Shown here: piece by piece, positions 23,155 through 31,385 of the stretch
Numbering within the stretch: the stretch's first letter is position 1
Layout: every line of letters starts with the position of its first letter
Assembly: GCA_003599885.1 (NCBI GenBank)
Contig: QZKW01000016.1
Coordinates: 1 to 42,684 of the forward strand
Source of the DNA: Desulfobacteraceae bacterium
Lineage (GTDB): Bacteria; Desulfobacterota; Desulfobacteria; Desulfobacterales; Desulfosalsimonadaceae
Reading direction: 5' to 3'
Length of the DNA stretch: 42,684 nt
Notes under the pieces: model-generated
Told to the model about the DNA's origin: nothing
Seen by the model: the letters and a program-made list of their open reading frames with translations, nothing else
Database searches by the model: none
Program-made: the position numbers and the translations under genes

Positions 23155-24474
23155 ATGACGGAAAAATTAATCAAGCTCGGAGGAAAAAAGCCAAGCGCCT
23201 TTATCGAAAAGGTGAAAGAGCTTCTTCCGGAAGGTGGAAACCTGAATCTGTGCCTGACCTGCGGGGCCTGCTCGTCCGGATGCCCGGCCACAGGGCTGGA
23301 GAATATGGACCCCCGCAAATTCCTGAGAATGGCGGCGCTGGGCATGGATGAGGAAATCACAAGCACCCCCTGGGTATGGATGTGTACCATGTGCCAGCGG
23401 TGTATTTATGTCTGCCCGATGAAAATCGATATTCCGCAGCTCGTTTACAATGCGCGGAACACCTGGCCCAGAGACAAGCGGCCCAAGGGAATCTTGGGAT
23501 CCTGCGACATGGCCCTTAAAAATGAGAGCGGCAGCGCCATGGGGACGTCGCCTGAGGATTTTGCCTTTGTGGTTGAAGATATCCTGGCGGAATACCAGGA
23601 AGCCCAGCCGGAGTTCAAGGACATGGAAGCTCCCATTGACAAGATGGGCGCAGAGTTCTTTTTGAACCAGAATTCCAGGGAACCGGTAACGGAACCCGAT
23701 GAGATGCTGCCCCTCTGGAAAATCCTCCACCTGGTCGGTGCGAACTGGACTTATGGTTCCAAAGGGTGGGGCGGCGAGAATTACTGCCTGTTTCTGGCGG
23801 AAGATAAAAGCTGGAGGCATCTGGTCCAACAGACAACGGACAAGGCCCACGAACTGGGATGTAAAACCTATCTTAATACCGAGTGAGGGCACGTGACTTT
23901 CTCAGTCCGGGCCGGACTGAAAAAATTTAAAATTGAACATCAATTTGAAGTTAAAAATATTTATGAATACTATGCCAAATGGATCCGCGAAGGTAAACTG
24001 AAAGTCAATTCAGACTGGAACCGGGATTTGAAAATCAAGTTCACGGTTCAGGACCCCTGCCAGATTGTGAGAAAAAGTTTTGGCGACCCTATTGCGGATG
24101 ATTTGCGGTTTGTGGTAAAATCCGTCGTGGGCGAGGAGAATTTTATCGACATGACGCCCAACAAGTCTAACAATTATTGTTGCGGCGGCGGCGGCGGATT
24201 TCTCCAGTCCGGGTTCAAGGAGCAGCGCCTGGAATATGGCCGGTTGAAAGACGAACAAATCAAGGCCACCGGCGCGGATTACTGCATCGCGGGTTGCCAT
24301 AATTGCCATGCGCAAATCCATGAACTCAGCGAACATTACGGCGGCCATTATCCGGTGGTGCACTTGTGGACGTTGATCTGTCTGTCTCTGGGCATTCTCG
24401 GACCCAATGAACGGGAATATCTGGGCGATGATTTAAAGGAAGTGAACGTGTTTCATCCGGAGTCAGCCATGTAA
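23155..24474 (+). CDS. Selenocysteine-containing HdrD/TmcB-like CCG iron-sulfur protein
   Basis: 439 residues from the ATG at 23155 (GGAGGG 9 bases upstream), reading through a TGA at 23884-23886. Seen: 4Fe-4S motifs with C33, C36, C39, C43 and C77, C80, C83, C87; Sec at residue 244 in NTE-U-GHVTFSV; then C302, CC342-343 in NYCCGGGGG, and C381/C384 in GCHNCH. In TmcB and HmcF of this window the Sec site is Cys (MGECGHA, GTECGHA). Length (439) matches TmcB (443), so the two halves are one protein. Known: HdrD/DsrK/GlpC relatives transfer electrons to disulfides or quinones; Sec members of the broad family are known. There is no membrane partner beside it, so its partner is unknown. Confidence 0.9.
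23884..23919 (+). promoter_or_regulatory. Putative bacterial SECIS of the HdrD-like selenoprotein
   Basis: After the TGA, 16 bases separate it from a strong hairpin: CAGTCCG pairs with CGGACTG around the loop GGC (23903-23919). Distance and size fit a SelB-binding element. By eye only. Confidence 0.6.
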
Positions 24475-24493
24475 TTTCAATTCGCATTCAGGC

Positions 24494-24531
24494 GGCATCA
24501 GGGTCGGCTGCGTTGTCGGCTCCCTGATGCC
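24494..24531 (+). terminator. Terminator-like hairpin after the HdrD-like selenoprotein gene
   Basis: GGCATCAGGG pairs with CCCTGATGCC (10 of 10), about 20 bases after the stop. Flanking ATTCA and TTGAAT extend the stem. No long T-run follows, but position and strength fit an end of transcription. It makes the Sec gene a single-gene unit behind P3. Confidence 0.65.
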
Positions 24532-24566
24532 ATCTTGAATGTAAAATGGAAGAATAACCGATGTGT

Positions 24567-24644
24567 CGGCCTGTCGCGGAACTTAAAATAAATAATGTCC
24601 TTTGCCTCCTAATTCAAAGTTCCACATTATTCCGCGGCAGGCTG
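24567..24644. other. Long imperfect inverted repeat before a gene of unknown function
   Basis: CGGCCTGTCGCGGAA (24567-24581) faces TTCCGCGGCAGGCTG (24630-24644), with inner pairs GGAAC/GTTCC and AATAATGT/ACATTATT. It ends 39 bases before the start at 24683 and could be a folded leader, a second terminator or a small mobile repeat. Confidence 0.5.
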
Positions 24645-24682
24645 ATCAACTTATAATTGATTGAATGGTTTTGGAGGATGCC

Positions 24683-25054
24683 ATGAATGACGGGATCAAT
24701 CCAACGCTTGAAGAGCTTGAGCGGAGACGCGTCAGGTCGTTGATGGTTTCGGAAAAGTCGGTTGCGGAACATCCGGATGTTTACCGTGAAATCAAGAAAA
24801 TAGTCCGGGATGTTATTTCTTCACCCGTTGACATCGGCGATTATTATAAAACCGCCCGAAAACTCTCGGAACTGCTCAGAGAAATGGCCAAAACCGATGC
24901 CATTTCTCTTTTTTATTATTTTGCGAAAAGCATCGATCCCCTTCAATGCGGCCGGGCCATGTATTTTCGGGCCGATTGCCTGGATTTGTGGGAACAGTTA
25001 AGGTGTATCGATGAATTAAGAGTCAGCTTGCATCACATCCGGTTAATCCAGTAG
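24683..25054 (+). CDS. Protein of unknown function, alpha-helical
   Basis: 123 residues from the ATG at 24683, with GGAGG 6 bases upstream; an ATG at 24665 in frame is less likely because the ribosome-binding site lies after it. Not recognised. Seen: mostly charged helices (PTLEELERRRVRSLMVSEKS, EIKKIVRDVI, ARKLSELLREMAKTDAISLF), two cysteines (QCGRAMYF, DCLDLW), and no membrane segment. It stands alone between the selenoprotein and the kinase, preceded by an inverted repeat. The stop is TAG. Confidence 0.6.
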   Translation: MNDGINPTLEELERRRVRSLMVSEKSVAEHPDVYREIKKIVRDVISSPVDIGDYYKTARKLSELLREMAKTDAISLFYYFAKSIDPLQCGRAMYFRADCLDLWEQLRCIDELRVSLHHIRLIQ

Positions 25055-25135
25055 GTCTCAAATACTCCCTCAGGCGGTTGTTATTTATCCATTTCCCGGT
25101 TCAACGTTTATTCCCCGTGTCTTTCTGGTCTCTCA

Positions 25136-26629
25136 TTAAGGTCTGGTGAGTTCCGGCATTTCAACCTTTGGCGATGTCCTGGTTCGGGGGATACAGATTT
25201 CAAACCGGGTGCCTTTACCGGGTTCAGATTCCACATGAATGGCCCCCCCATGCTGCCCAACCACATGGTTGGCGATGAACAGGCCCAGTCCCGTGCCTTT
25301 TGAGCCTTTGGATGAGAAGAACAGGGAAAACATCTTCTCTCTGGTTTCCCGGTCCATTCCCAATCCGTTGTCGGAAATGTTAAAGCAGACGCGGTCATCC
25401 CCGGTCATGCGGGTGTCAAACCGGATATGGTGCGTTTTCCGGTCGCTGTCCGAAACGCAGGAGTCCACGGCATTTTCAAGAAAATTGATCAAAGACGCCC
25501 TCAGCCAGTCCGGATCGATTTCCATGCGCGCCGGGGTTGGCGGCAGCGTGACAATGAAATCAATATTGTGGGCGGCGGCGGATGGGGTAATCGTCCCGGA
25601 AATGGACTCTATCAGTTCGTGAATATCGGTTTGCCTATATTCAAGCTCCCGTGATTTGGTAAAATAGAGGATATCTAAAACCATTTTCCGGATTCGTTTC
25701 ACCATCAGCCGCACCTGATCGAGTGCGCGTTCGGTTCTTTTCGGATCCTGCCGGGAAATTCCGGTTTCCAGGAGATAAATCCCTCCGTCCAGTGCGGTCA
25801 GCATCCCTTTAATCCCGTGAGACATGGAACCCAACATCAGTCCCAGCGATGTCAGGTGGTCCTGAAGCTGCCGGATCTGGGTGATATTGGTGGCCATTTC
25901 CATGACCTGGGTGATTTCGCCGGCTTCGTTGCGGATGGGCGCGGTCCATGTCAGCACATGATACTGGACCCCGGATTTGGATGTAACGACTTCTTCCGTC
26001 TGATGGCGGCGGCCGTCTTTAAACGTGTCTGCAACCGGGCAGTTGGTGCAGGGTGTGTCCCTGTGTTTGTATATCTGATAACAGTACCCGCCGATTTCGT
26101 TCCCGAAATCCCTTTTAAACAGCCGGTTGGTGGCTGTCACCCGAAAGTGATGATCCTGGACGGTGATGTAGCAGGGGACTTCATCAAAAAGCTGTTGCAG
26201 AAGGATTTGGGCGTTTTGTAATTCTTTGATTTTTTGTGTGATTTTGTCATGTTCGGTTTCAAGGGCAGCCCATTCTCCGGCTTTTTTTAAACCAAAATCC
26301 AGTTCAATGCTGTTCACAGGTTTCCGGATATAGGCCAAAGCACTGGTGTTGAAGGGGCCCATGATTTTTTCAAGCGCATCAAGCGGCCCATAAATGATGA
26401 ACTGGCTGTGTGGAATCCGCTCTTTCATTTGTTGCAAAAAGGCCAAGGGGTCTGTTTCCGGAAAATGCGGATCCACCAGGACGATGGCAGGGCTCCGGCT
26501 CTGGATGATCTCCAAAGCCTCAATCTTAGAATCGGCGAGAAGGACTTCAAATTGCTGCCGCTGAAGATAAACGGCGAGCGCCTGGGCCAGCTCCTTGTCG
26601 TGATCAACAATTAATAGGATGTCAGGCAT
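25136..26629 (-). CDS. Receiver-PAS-histidine kinase
   Basis: 497 residues. Seen: an N-terminal receiver (DILLIVDHDKELAQ, VLVDPHFPETDP with the phospho-acceptor Asp, IRKP with the conserved Lys), a PAS domain with a cysteine group (CYQIYKHRDTPCTNCP), then a kinase core with the H-box LGSMSHGIKGML, N-box LINFLENAVDSC, DNGLGMD and KGTGLGLFIANHVV. No membrane helix, so cytoplasmic. Known: the CxxC-bearing PAS type is frequent in sulfate reducers; the ligand is unknown. It lies 26 bases after a stand-alone receiver, its probable partner, downstream of hmcF. Confidence 0.9.
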   Translation of the reverse strand: MPDILLIVDHDKELAQALAVYLQRQQFEVLLADSKIEALEIIQSRSPAIVLVDPHFPETDPLAFLQQMKERIPHSQFIIYGPLDALEKIMGPFNTSALAYIRKPVNSIELDFGLKKAGEWAALETEHDKITQKIKELQNAQILLQQLFDEVPCYITVQDHHFRVTATNRLFKRDFGNEIGGYCYQIYKHRDTPCTNCPVADTFKDGRRHQTEEVVTSKSGVQYHVLTWTAPIRNEAGEITQVMEMATNITQIRQLQDHLTSLGLMLGSMSHGIKGMLTALDGGIYLLETGISRQDPKRTERALDQVRLMVKRIRKMVLDILYFTKSRELEYRQTDIHELIESISGTITPSAAAHNIDFIVTLPPTPARMEIDPDWLRASLINFLENAVDSCVSDSDRKTHHIRFDTRMTGDDRVCFNISDNGLGMDRETREKMFSLFFSSKGSKGTGLGLFIANHVVGQHGGAIHVESEPGKGTRFEICIPRTRTSPKVEMPELTRP

Positions 26630-26655
26630 ATCGGATGACCTTGCTTACCGGTATA

Positions 26656-27009
26656 TTACCCAATGGTTTCTTTGACGATTTTCAGCAATTCATCCCGGTC
26701 AAATGGTTTGGAAAGGCTTGCCACCGCTTTGGTAACTGCGTACTTGTTTCCGGAAAGGCCGCTGATAACGATTACCGGGATATTTTTTAATGCTTTGTCA
26801 GCGGTCAGTTTCCGATAAAATCGCGGGCCCCATTCATCGGGCAGCTCGATGTCCAGAGTGATCAGGTCCGGTTGTTCCTTTTTGGCAAGTTCATACCCGC
26901 CCTGAGCGGATATGGCCGTAAAAGCGGTATATCCATTGTCTTCAAAAAAAGTCTGGAGGTAATCGGCAACAGCAGCATCATCTTCAATAATTAAAATTTT
27001 TTTTGTCAT
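26656..27009 (-). CDS. Single-domain response regulator
   Basis: 117 residues from the ATG at 27009; an in-frame ATG at 27036 is weaker. Seen: ILIIEDDAAVADYL (acidic pair), LITLDIELPDEWG with the phospho-acceptor Asp, VIVISGLSG (Ser in the switch position) and LSKPFDRDELL (conserved Lys). No output domain. Known: such proteins relay phosphate or act by protein contact. In Desulfovibrio vulgaris a receiver gene (rrf1) also follows hmcF, so this could be a positional counterpart; sequence orthology was not tested. Confidence 0.92.
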   Translation of the reverse strand: MTKKILIIEDDAAVADYLQTFFEDNGYTAFTAISAQGGYELAKKEQPDLITLDIELPDEWGPRFYRKLTADKALKNIPVIVISGLSGNKYAVTKAVASLSKPFDRDELLKIVKETIG

Positions 27010-27104
27010 GATTAACCTCTTTGCAAAGCGTATCATATCAGTTGGCCCGGCCGGAAACGGTCAACCGGGCGGTTTGCGTTCGGAGACTGTTTGGAGCCGG
27101 GGCG

Positions 27105-28016
27105 CTATTTGGCAATGGACCGGTTGATGCTGATTACCGGACAGTTGGCCCGAAGGATGACCTGCTCCACGATGCTGCCGATAGCGTCTTCGCTGTCTCC
27201 ATCTTTCCGGGTATGATGGGCCATCACGATCAGATCCGCATGTTTTTCCCTGGCGTATTTGACGATTTCAACAAACGGGATGCCTTCCCAGACTTCTGCT
27301 GAAAAATTTTTAAATCCTTCCATTTTTCTGACATAGCGGAACCGGATCTGCTGGTGCGCTTTCCGGATCCGGTCGTCGATGTCGTCCTGGGACTGAAACG
27401 CGTTGATCTGACAGCCGGTAATGTCGAGGGCGTGCAGGATATGAAATTCGCAATCAAATGTTTTTGCAAGGTTAAACGAAAATTCAAAAGCAGCGTCTGC
27501 GGCTTCGGAAAAGTCCGTACCGAACACGATGTTGGAAAAACCGCCCCAGAAGGATCCGGCCGGCCGGTTGATGACCATGACCGGACAATGGGCCGCTTTG
27601 GCCACCCGCTGAAAAGTGGACCCGGTGATGTTCCGGCGGGAGGCGTATGCCCCGGCAGCCCCTGTGCTGCCGCCCATCACGATCATGTCCGGCTGGGTGT
27701 GCCGGGCCAGGCGAAGGATCTCCCGATGCGCCTCCCCGATGGCTACTTCAATGGCATAGTCGGTTTTCTTTTGGATTTGATGATCATAGTAGGCGCGGAT
27801 TTCTTCTTTGACCAGGTCACGGTAATTGTCATCCAAAACCACCTGCTCCCCGGTGGTCAGATCCACCACCACCTGGCTGAATCCCCGGGTCGGCACACCG
27901 ATGACGTGAAATACATCGATATGGGCATTGTAGCGCTGGGCCATGTCAAATGCCACCCGTGCGGCATGGTCGCAGGCGTTTGTTGCGGAGGTGGCGAATA
28001 AAATTTTTTTAAACAT
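27105..28016 (-). CDS. Tandem universal stress protein
   Basis: 303 residues from the ATG at 28016. Seen: two UspA domains in tandem. The first starts MFKKILFATSATNACDHAAR and has MGGSTGAAG, an ATP-binding G-2x-G-like loop. The second starts NIVFGTDFSEAADAAFEFSF and ends in a DLIVMAHHTRKDG stretch in which the G-rich loop is weaker. Known: Usp proteins bind ATP and protect cells in stress; the mechanism varies. It follows hmcF by about 50 bases and is likely co-transcribed. Confidence 0.92.
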   Translation of the reverse strand: MFKKILFATSATNACDHAARVAFDMAQRYNAHIDVFHVIGVPTRGFSQVVVDLTTGEQVVLDDNYRDLVKEEIRAYYDHQIQKKTDYAIEVAIGEAHREILRLARHTQPDMIVMGGSTGAAGAYASRRNITGSTFQRVAKAAHCPVMVINRPAGSFWGGFSNIVFGTDFSEAADAAFEFSFNLAKTFDCEFHILHALDITGCQINAFQSQDDIDDRIRKAHQQIRFRYVRKMEGFKNFSAEVWEGIPFVEIVKYAREKHADLIVMAHHTRKDGDSEDAIGSIVEQVILRANCPVISINRSIAK

Positions 28017-28068
28017 GGAGCACCTCATTATTTGGGATGGTCGGAGACTGTCTTGTGCCGGTCGTGTT

Positions 28069-29457
28069 TTACTCCTCTGGTTTCAGATGGTCGGGGATTT
28101 CGACCATATCCAGGATCAGCGGCTTTAAGAAAGACCAGCGAATCCCGATTTTGTAAACTTCTTCAAGGTCACGAATGGCGTCCCAGCAGTTATGGCAGGG
28201 GGCCAGCACCAGCTTGGCGCCGGTCTGAAGGATCTGGTCGCGTTTGGTGATGAGCGCCTTGTTGCGCTGCTCCCGGTACAGGCCGATACCGTTGAATCCG
28301 CCGCCGCCGCCGCAGCAATAATTGTGTTCCCGGTTGGGCGCCATTTCGATAAAATAGCCCGGTTCCACAATGTGGCTGACGATTTCCCGGGTGAATTCCT
28401 TTAAACCGTGATTCCGGACATAGTTGCAGGAATCCTGGAGGGTCACCGGTTCTTTAATGCGTCTGGACGGGTCGATTTTCAGCTTGCCGGTGCGCAGGGC
28501 TTCGGCCAGCCATTCCACATAATGGATGGACTCCACCGGCGGAAGGCCGTCTTTTCTGCCGGTCCAGTAGGGCCCTTCCACCACCGTGGCGCGGTGGGCA
28601 TGTCCGCATTCGGTGCCTATCATGCGTTTGGGTTTTAACCGTTCCATGGCGTCATAGACCGATTCCACCTGTATTTTGCAGGCGGCCCAGTCGCCCGCGA
28701 ACATGGCCAGACTGGTCTGTTCCCATCCCTTGCTGGCGACGGTCCAGTTTTCACCGGCAAGGTGAAATAAAATGGCGGCCTGGGCCAGATCTTCCGGGTA
28801 ATGCTTCACTTCCCGGGCATTGACCGTATACAGGATGTCCGCGCCTTCTTTATCAACGGGTATGGCGAGCCCTGGATATTCTTCCTCGTTTTCTTCGGCC
28901 ATCCACTGGAACGTGTCCACGAATTCCTCATCCGTGACATCCATTTGCGCATGATAGACCCGGTGCATGCCGGCCCCGATTTTGAGCTCCCAGGGCACGA
29001 AACCCTGCTGATATAGGAGACCCCGCAGATAGCCGAACATCACGCCCACGTCGATGCCGTGGGGACAATAGAGCCCGCACCGGTTGCAGCAGGTGCATTT
29101 GGCCCAGGCGGTTTCCATGGCCATATGCATGAACGCATTGTCGACGTTGCCTTTGCGCCGGACGATTTCGCCCAGAGTGGACTGAATTTTAAATGCGGGA
29201 ACTTGTTTGGGGTCCTGGTCGTTGATGCGGTAAAGAAAACAACTGTCCGCGCACATGCCGCAATGGGCGCAGATGGAGAGCCAGGTGCGGATACGGGATT
29301 TACAGGTTTTTTGAATGGTGTCCCATAAAAGTCCGGGGTCCACATCCAGGGATTTCATTTCCTGGTAATATTGCCGGCCCCCGGTATCGGACAGCAGCGT
29401 TTTTAATGCCGCATCGGTCTGGATGGGCTGTTTATTGCACAAACTTCCTTCAGGCAT
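28069..29457 (-). CDS. hmcF: HmcF, HdrD-like iron-sulfur protein of the Hmc complex
   Basis: 462 residues; GGGAG lies 9 bases before the start. Seen: 4Fe-4S motifs [11 protein letters not shown] and [12 protein letters not shown], then [37 protein letters not shown] and [10 protein letters not shown]. Known: HmcF is the cytoplasmic subunit of the high-molecular-weight cytochrome complex that links periplasmic hydrogen or formate oxidation to the cytoplasm. In Desulfovibrio it follows hmcE directly. Here a 1.9-kb accessory insertion separates the two genes, yet the frame and all motifs are intact. Confidence 0.92.
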   Translation of the reverse strand: MPEGSLCNKQPIQTDAALKTLLSDTGGRQYYQEMKSLDVDPGLLWDTIQKTCKSRIRTWLSICAHCGMCADSCFLYRINDQDPKQVPAFKIQSTLGEIVRRKGNVDNAFMHMAMETAWAKCTCCNRCGLYCPHGIDVGVMFGYLRGLLYQQGFVPWELKIGAGMHRVYHAQMDVTDEEFVDTFQWMAEENEEEYPGLAIPVDKEGADILYTVNAREVKHYPEDLAQAAILFHLAGENWTVASKGWEQTSLAMFAGDWAACKIQVESVYDAMERLKPKRMIGTECGHAHRATVVEGPYWTGRKDGLPPVESIHYVEWLAEALRTGKLKIDPSRRIKEPVTLQDSCNYVRNHGLKEFTREIVSHIVEPGYFIEMAPNREHNYCCGGGGGFNGIGLYREQRNKALITKRDQILQTGAKLVLAPCHNCWDAIRDLEEVYKIGIRWSFLKPLILDMVEIPDHLKPEE

Positions 29458-29564
29458 CTGTTATTTCTCCCGTACTGGAATTCGTTGACCCTGATGCAAT
29501 GTTTCGGCCACTTGGGCCGCTTATATTTCCTGTCTAAATAAAAAAATAAATAAATCCAACTGAA

Positions 29565-29873
29565 TCAGCATTGCTGGGCCGCATGCTCTGACCAAGGCTT
29601 GATGTTTTTTAGCAGGGGACCAATCGTACGCTCCGCAACTTCGGTATCATAAGCAGCTTGTGCACGCAGCCAATATCCATTGGATAAACCAAAAAATCGA
29701 CATAACCTCAAATCGGTATCAGCCGTGACTGATCGTTTACCTGCAACAATTTCACTGATACGTTGTGCTGGAACACCGATCTCTTTGGCCAAACGATATT
29801 GGCTGAGGCTCATGGGTTTAAGAAATTCTTCCAGCAGGATTTCACCTGGAGTTATGGGGTCAAACTTTTTCAT
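29565..29873 (-). CDS. higA: HigA-type antitoxin
   Basis: 102 residues. Seen: DPITPGEILLEEFLKPMSLS, a helix-turn-helix (QYRLAKEIGVPAQRISEIVA, then GKRSVTADTDLRLCRFFG) and a YWLRAQAAYD tail, all typical of HigA/VapI. Known: HigA binds the operon promoter and neutralises the HigB mRNA interferase. It lies 12 bases after higB. With the toxin it forms part of the insertion between hmcE and hmcF and may have been selected as a stabiliser there. Confidence 0.92.
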   Translation of the reverse strand: MKKFDPITPGEILLEEFLKPMSLSQYRLAKEIGVPAQRISEIVAGKRSVTADTDLRLCRFFGLSNGYWLRAQAAYDTEVAERTIGPLLKNIKPWSEHAAQQC

Positions 29874-29885
29874 GATAGATACTCC

Positions 29886-30164
29886 TTAATGATAATCAAC
29901 AATCTCAACATTTTCAGCGAATCCATCCGACCAGCGAAAGCAGACTCGCCACTGATCATTGATGCGAATACTGTATTGACCGGAACGATTGCCCCTGAGC
30001 GCCTCAAGGTGATTGCCGGGCGGGATTCTCAAATCCTCAAAACAATTTGCGATTTCGAGCTGCCTGAGTTTTCGTCTGGCAACCTTGGCAATATTTACAA
30101 ATCTCTTTACGTGCTGGCCTTTGGATAGTGATTCAGTGAATTCGCATTTAAATGATCTGATCAT
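29886..30164 (-). CDS. higB: HigB-type mRNA interferase toxin
   Basis: 92 residues from the ATG at 30164 (MIRSFKCEFTESL); a start at 30200 adds unsupported residues. Seen: VARRKLRQLEIANCFEDLRI, PPGNHLEALRGNRSGQYSIR and INDQWRVCFRW, the RelE-fold catalytic surface of HigB. Known: HigB cleaves mRNA on the ribosome and is neutralised by HigA from the next gene. Order toxin-antitoxin is the rule for hig operons. Confidence 0.93.
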   Translation of the reverse strand: MIRSFKCEFTESLSKGQHVKRFVNIAKVARRKLRQLEIANCFEDLRIPPGNHLEALRGNRSGQYSIRINDQWRVCFRWSDGFAENVEIVDYH

Positions 30165-30238
30165 GTTTAATATAGTAACGCATCTCGTGAATAACGTCAA
30201 GCGTGATCATTTTTGTCTGACAGTGTCGATCCAACGCG

Positions 30239-30266
30239 AACATCTGCGGCTTGTCCGCAGAATGTT
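30239..30266. other. Hairpin upstream of higB
   Basis: AACATCTGCGG faces CCGCAG-A-ATGTT around the loop CTTGT, 75 bases before the higB start. It could be an operator, a terminator of DNA to the right, or a leftover. Nothing else is recognised between 30165 and 30381. Confidence 0.4.
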
Positions 30267-30381
30267 ATTGTTGGAATTCAGTATCATGTCCCCCGAATTC
30301 CCATGGCCGAGTTGAAAACTGCCCGGATCCGGATGGGCTAAAATTGAAAGAATGTTCATTTATATATCCTTCGGGTGGTGG

Positions 30382-30440
30382 GTGGAACGGATAAGATCGT
30401 GGCTCGCTTCGCTCTCACGATCTATCCTTATTCGTTAGGT
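30382..30440 (-). other. attC-type recombination site of a second integron-like cassette
   Basis: Read on the minus strand it starts ACCTAACGAATAAG and ends CTTATCCGTTCCAC. GATCGTG pairs with CACGATC around a short loop, with one small asymmetric bulge. ACCTAAC is the exact complement of the GTTAGGT core at 31069-31063 at the other end of the cassette, as expected. The DUF4145 stop codon lies inside it. It is short (59 bases), as in some antibiotic-resistance cassettes. Confidence 0.65.
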
Positions 30441-31056
30441 TTTCTTGTGATTTTTTATATTTTCCAAGAGATGCTTTAAACTGCATCATTCTGTCTGGAG
30501 AGACATAAATATATTCGATTAACATTTTAAAAAAGTCATTTATTGCAAAAGCTTGCATTGGATGAACTTCTTGATTATTTGCATGGGCACCAATGTTTCC
30601 AATAAGCCTCACAACGTCTGACGCCTCTACTAAATTTGAAGGTATTTCACCTTTTTCTGCCAACTCTTTGATTTGCTCAGTCAAATATTTCTTTTTCGTA
30701 CCTCTGTCTTTACAGATTGCTTCAAGCCCTTTTCTTATTTGTACAGCAAAGGCATTTGGTGCAATATTTTTTATTCTTATGGCTTCTTCGTAAATTTTTG
30801 AAATATGCTCAGGTACAGAGTCGTCGAGTGATATTTCAGGGAAAGCTAAACTCGGCTCGTCGCCGTCAATTGAATTGTATAACAATATTTGCTTGCACGT
30901 TTCACACCTTGTAACGATATATATTCCGTCAAATGGATGTTCATGCCCATCGTAAAAGTTCCAACCAATATCTATATACTTTTGTTCATGCAGAATGCTT
31001 TGAGTTGCCCTATTACAGCAGTGTGGACAAAAGTTAATTATTGTTTTATCTGGCAT
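30415..31056 (-). CDS. DUF4145 protein carried by an integron-like cassette
   Basis: 213 residues. Seen: an N-terminal Cys-rich part (NFCPHCCN, later TRCETCKQILL) that could bind zinc, and a DUF4145 domain (RIKNIAPNAFAVQIRKGLEA, LIGNIGAHANNQEVHPMQAF, the H-A-N region being conserved). Known: DUF4145 proteins are often found with restriction or phage-defence systems; the activity is unknown. The start is 7 bases from the GTTAGGT core and the stop lies inside the attC-type site. The gene is AT-rich relative to hmc. The cassette placement is seen; a defence role is inferred only. Confidence 0.88.
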   Translation of the reverse strand: MPDKTIINFCPHCCNRATQSILHEQKYIDIGWNFYDGHEHPFDGIYIVTRCETCKQILLYNSIDGDEPSLAFPEISLDDSVPEHISKIYEEAIRIKNIAPNAFAVQIRKGLEAICKDRGTKKKYLTEQIKELAEKGEIPSNLVEASDVVRLIGNIGAHANNQEVHPMQAFAINDFFKMLIEYIYVSPDRMMQFKASLGKYKKSQENLTNKDRS

Positions 31057-31062
31057 TTAAAA

Positions 31063-31069
31063 ACCTAAC
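31063..31069 (-). other. Leading core site of the DUF4145 cassette
   Basis: GTTAGGT on the minus strand fits GTTRRRY and is complementary to the opening ACCTAAC of the attC-type site at 30440-30434. It marks the 5' edge of a cassette of about 680 bases. The remainder of the gap to hmcE (31070-31385) shows no gene, only an ATTCAG-type repeat at its end. Confidence 0.55.
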
Positions 31070-31332
31070 AAGTTATTCTGCAGTTTCTGGTGAACTCCTG
31101 AACCTTTGGACTGCCGGTACCGATTATTTTGTCGTGGGTCTTAACGCCGCGGATTGCCAGAGTCCCTTGACCAGGTTTAACTACCCTGAAATACAGTCAA
31201 ATATTTGATTGGCAGTTTGCAATCATGTTCGTTCCACTTTCAGTATATCCTGTTGAAATAATAATTATCCGGAAAGTTGAGGATTCCACATGATCATGAT
31301 AGAGACCCGCTTAATAGATTTGTAACTGCTCA

Positions 31333-31368
31333 AGTATTCTGACTCCTGACTACTGAATACTGAATACC
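31333..31368. repeat. ATTCAG-type dispersed repeat, 3' of hmcE
   Basis: The reverse complement reads GGTATTCAGTATTCAGTAGT and then CAGGAGTCAGAATAC, the same words as 1276-1316 and 6991-7030. It lies 17 bases after the hmcE stop, at one border of the insertion that separates hmcE and hmcF. Confidence 0.7.
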
Positions 31369-31385
31369 AGTATTACCTTTACCGT

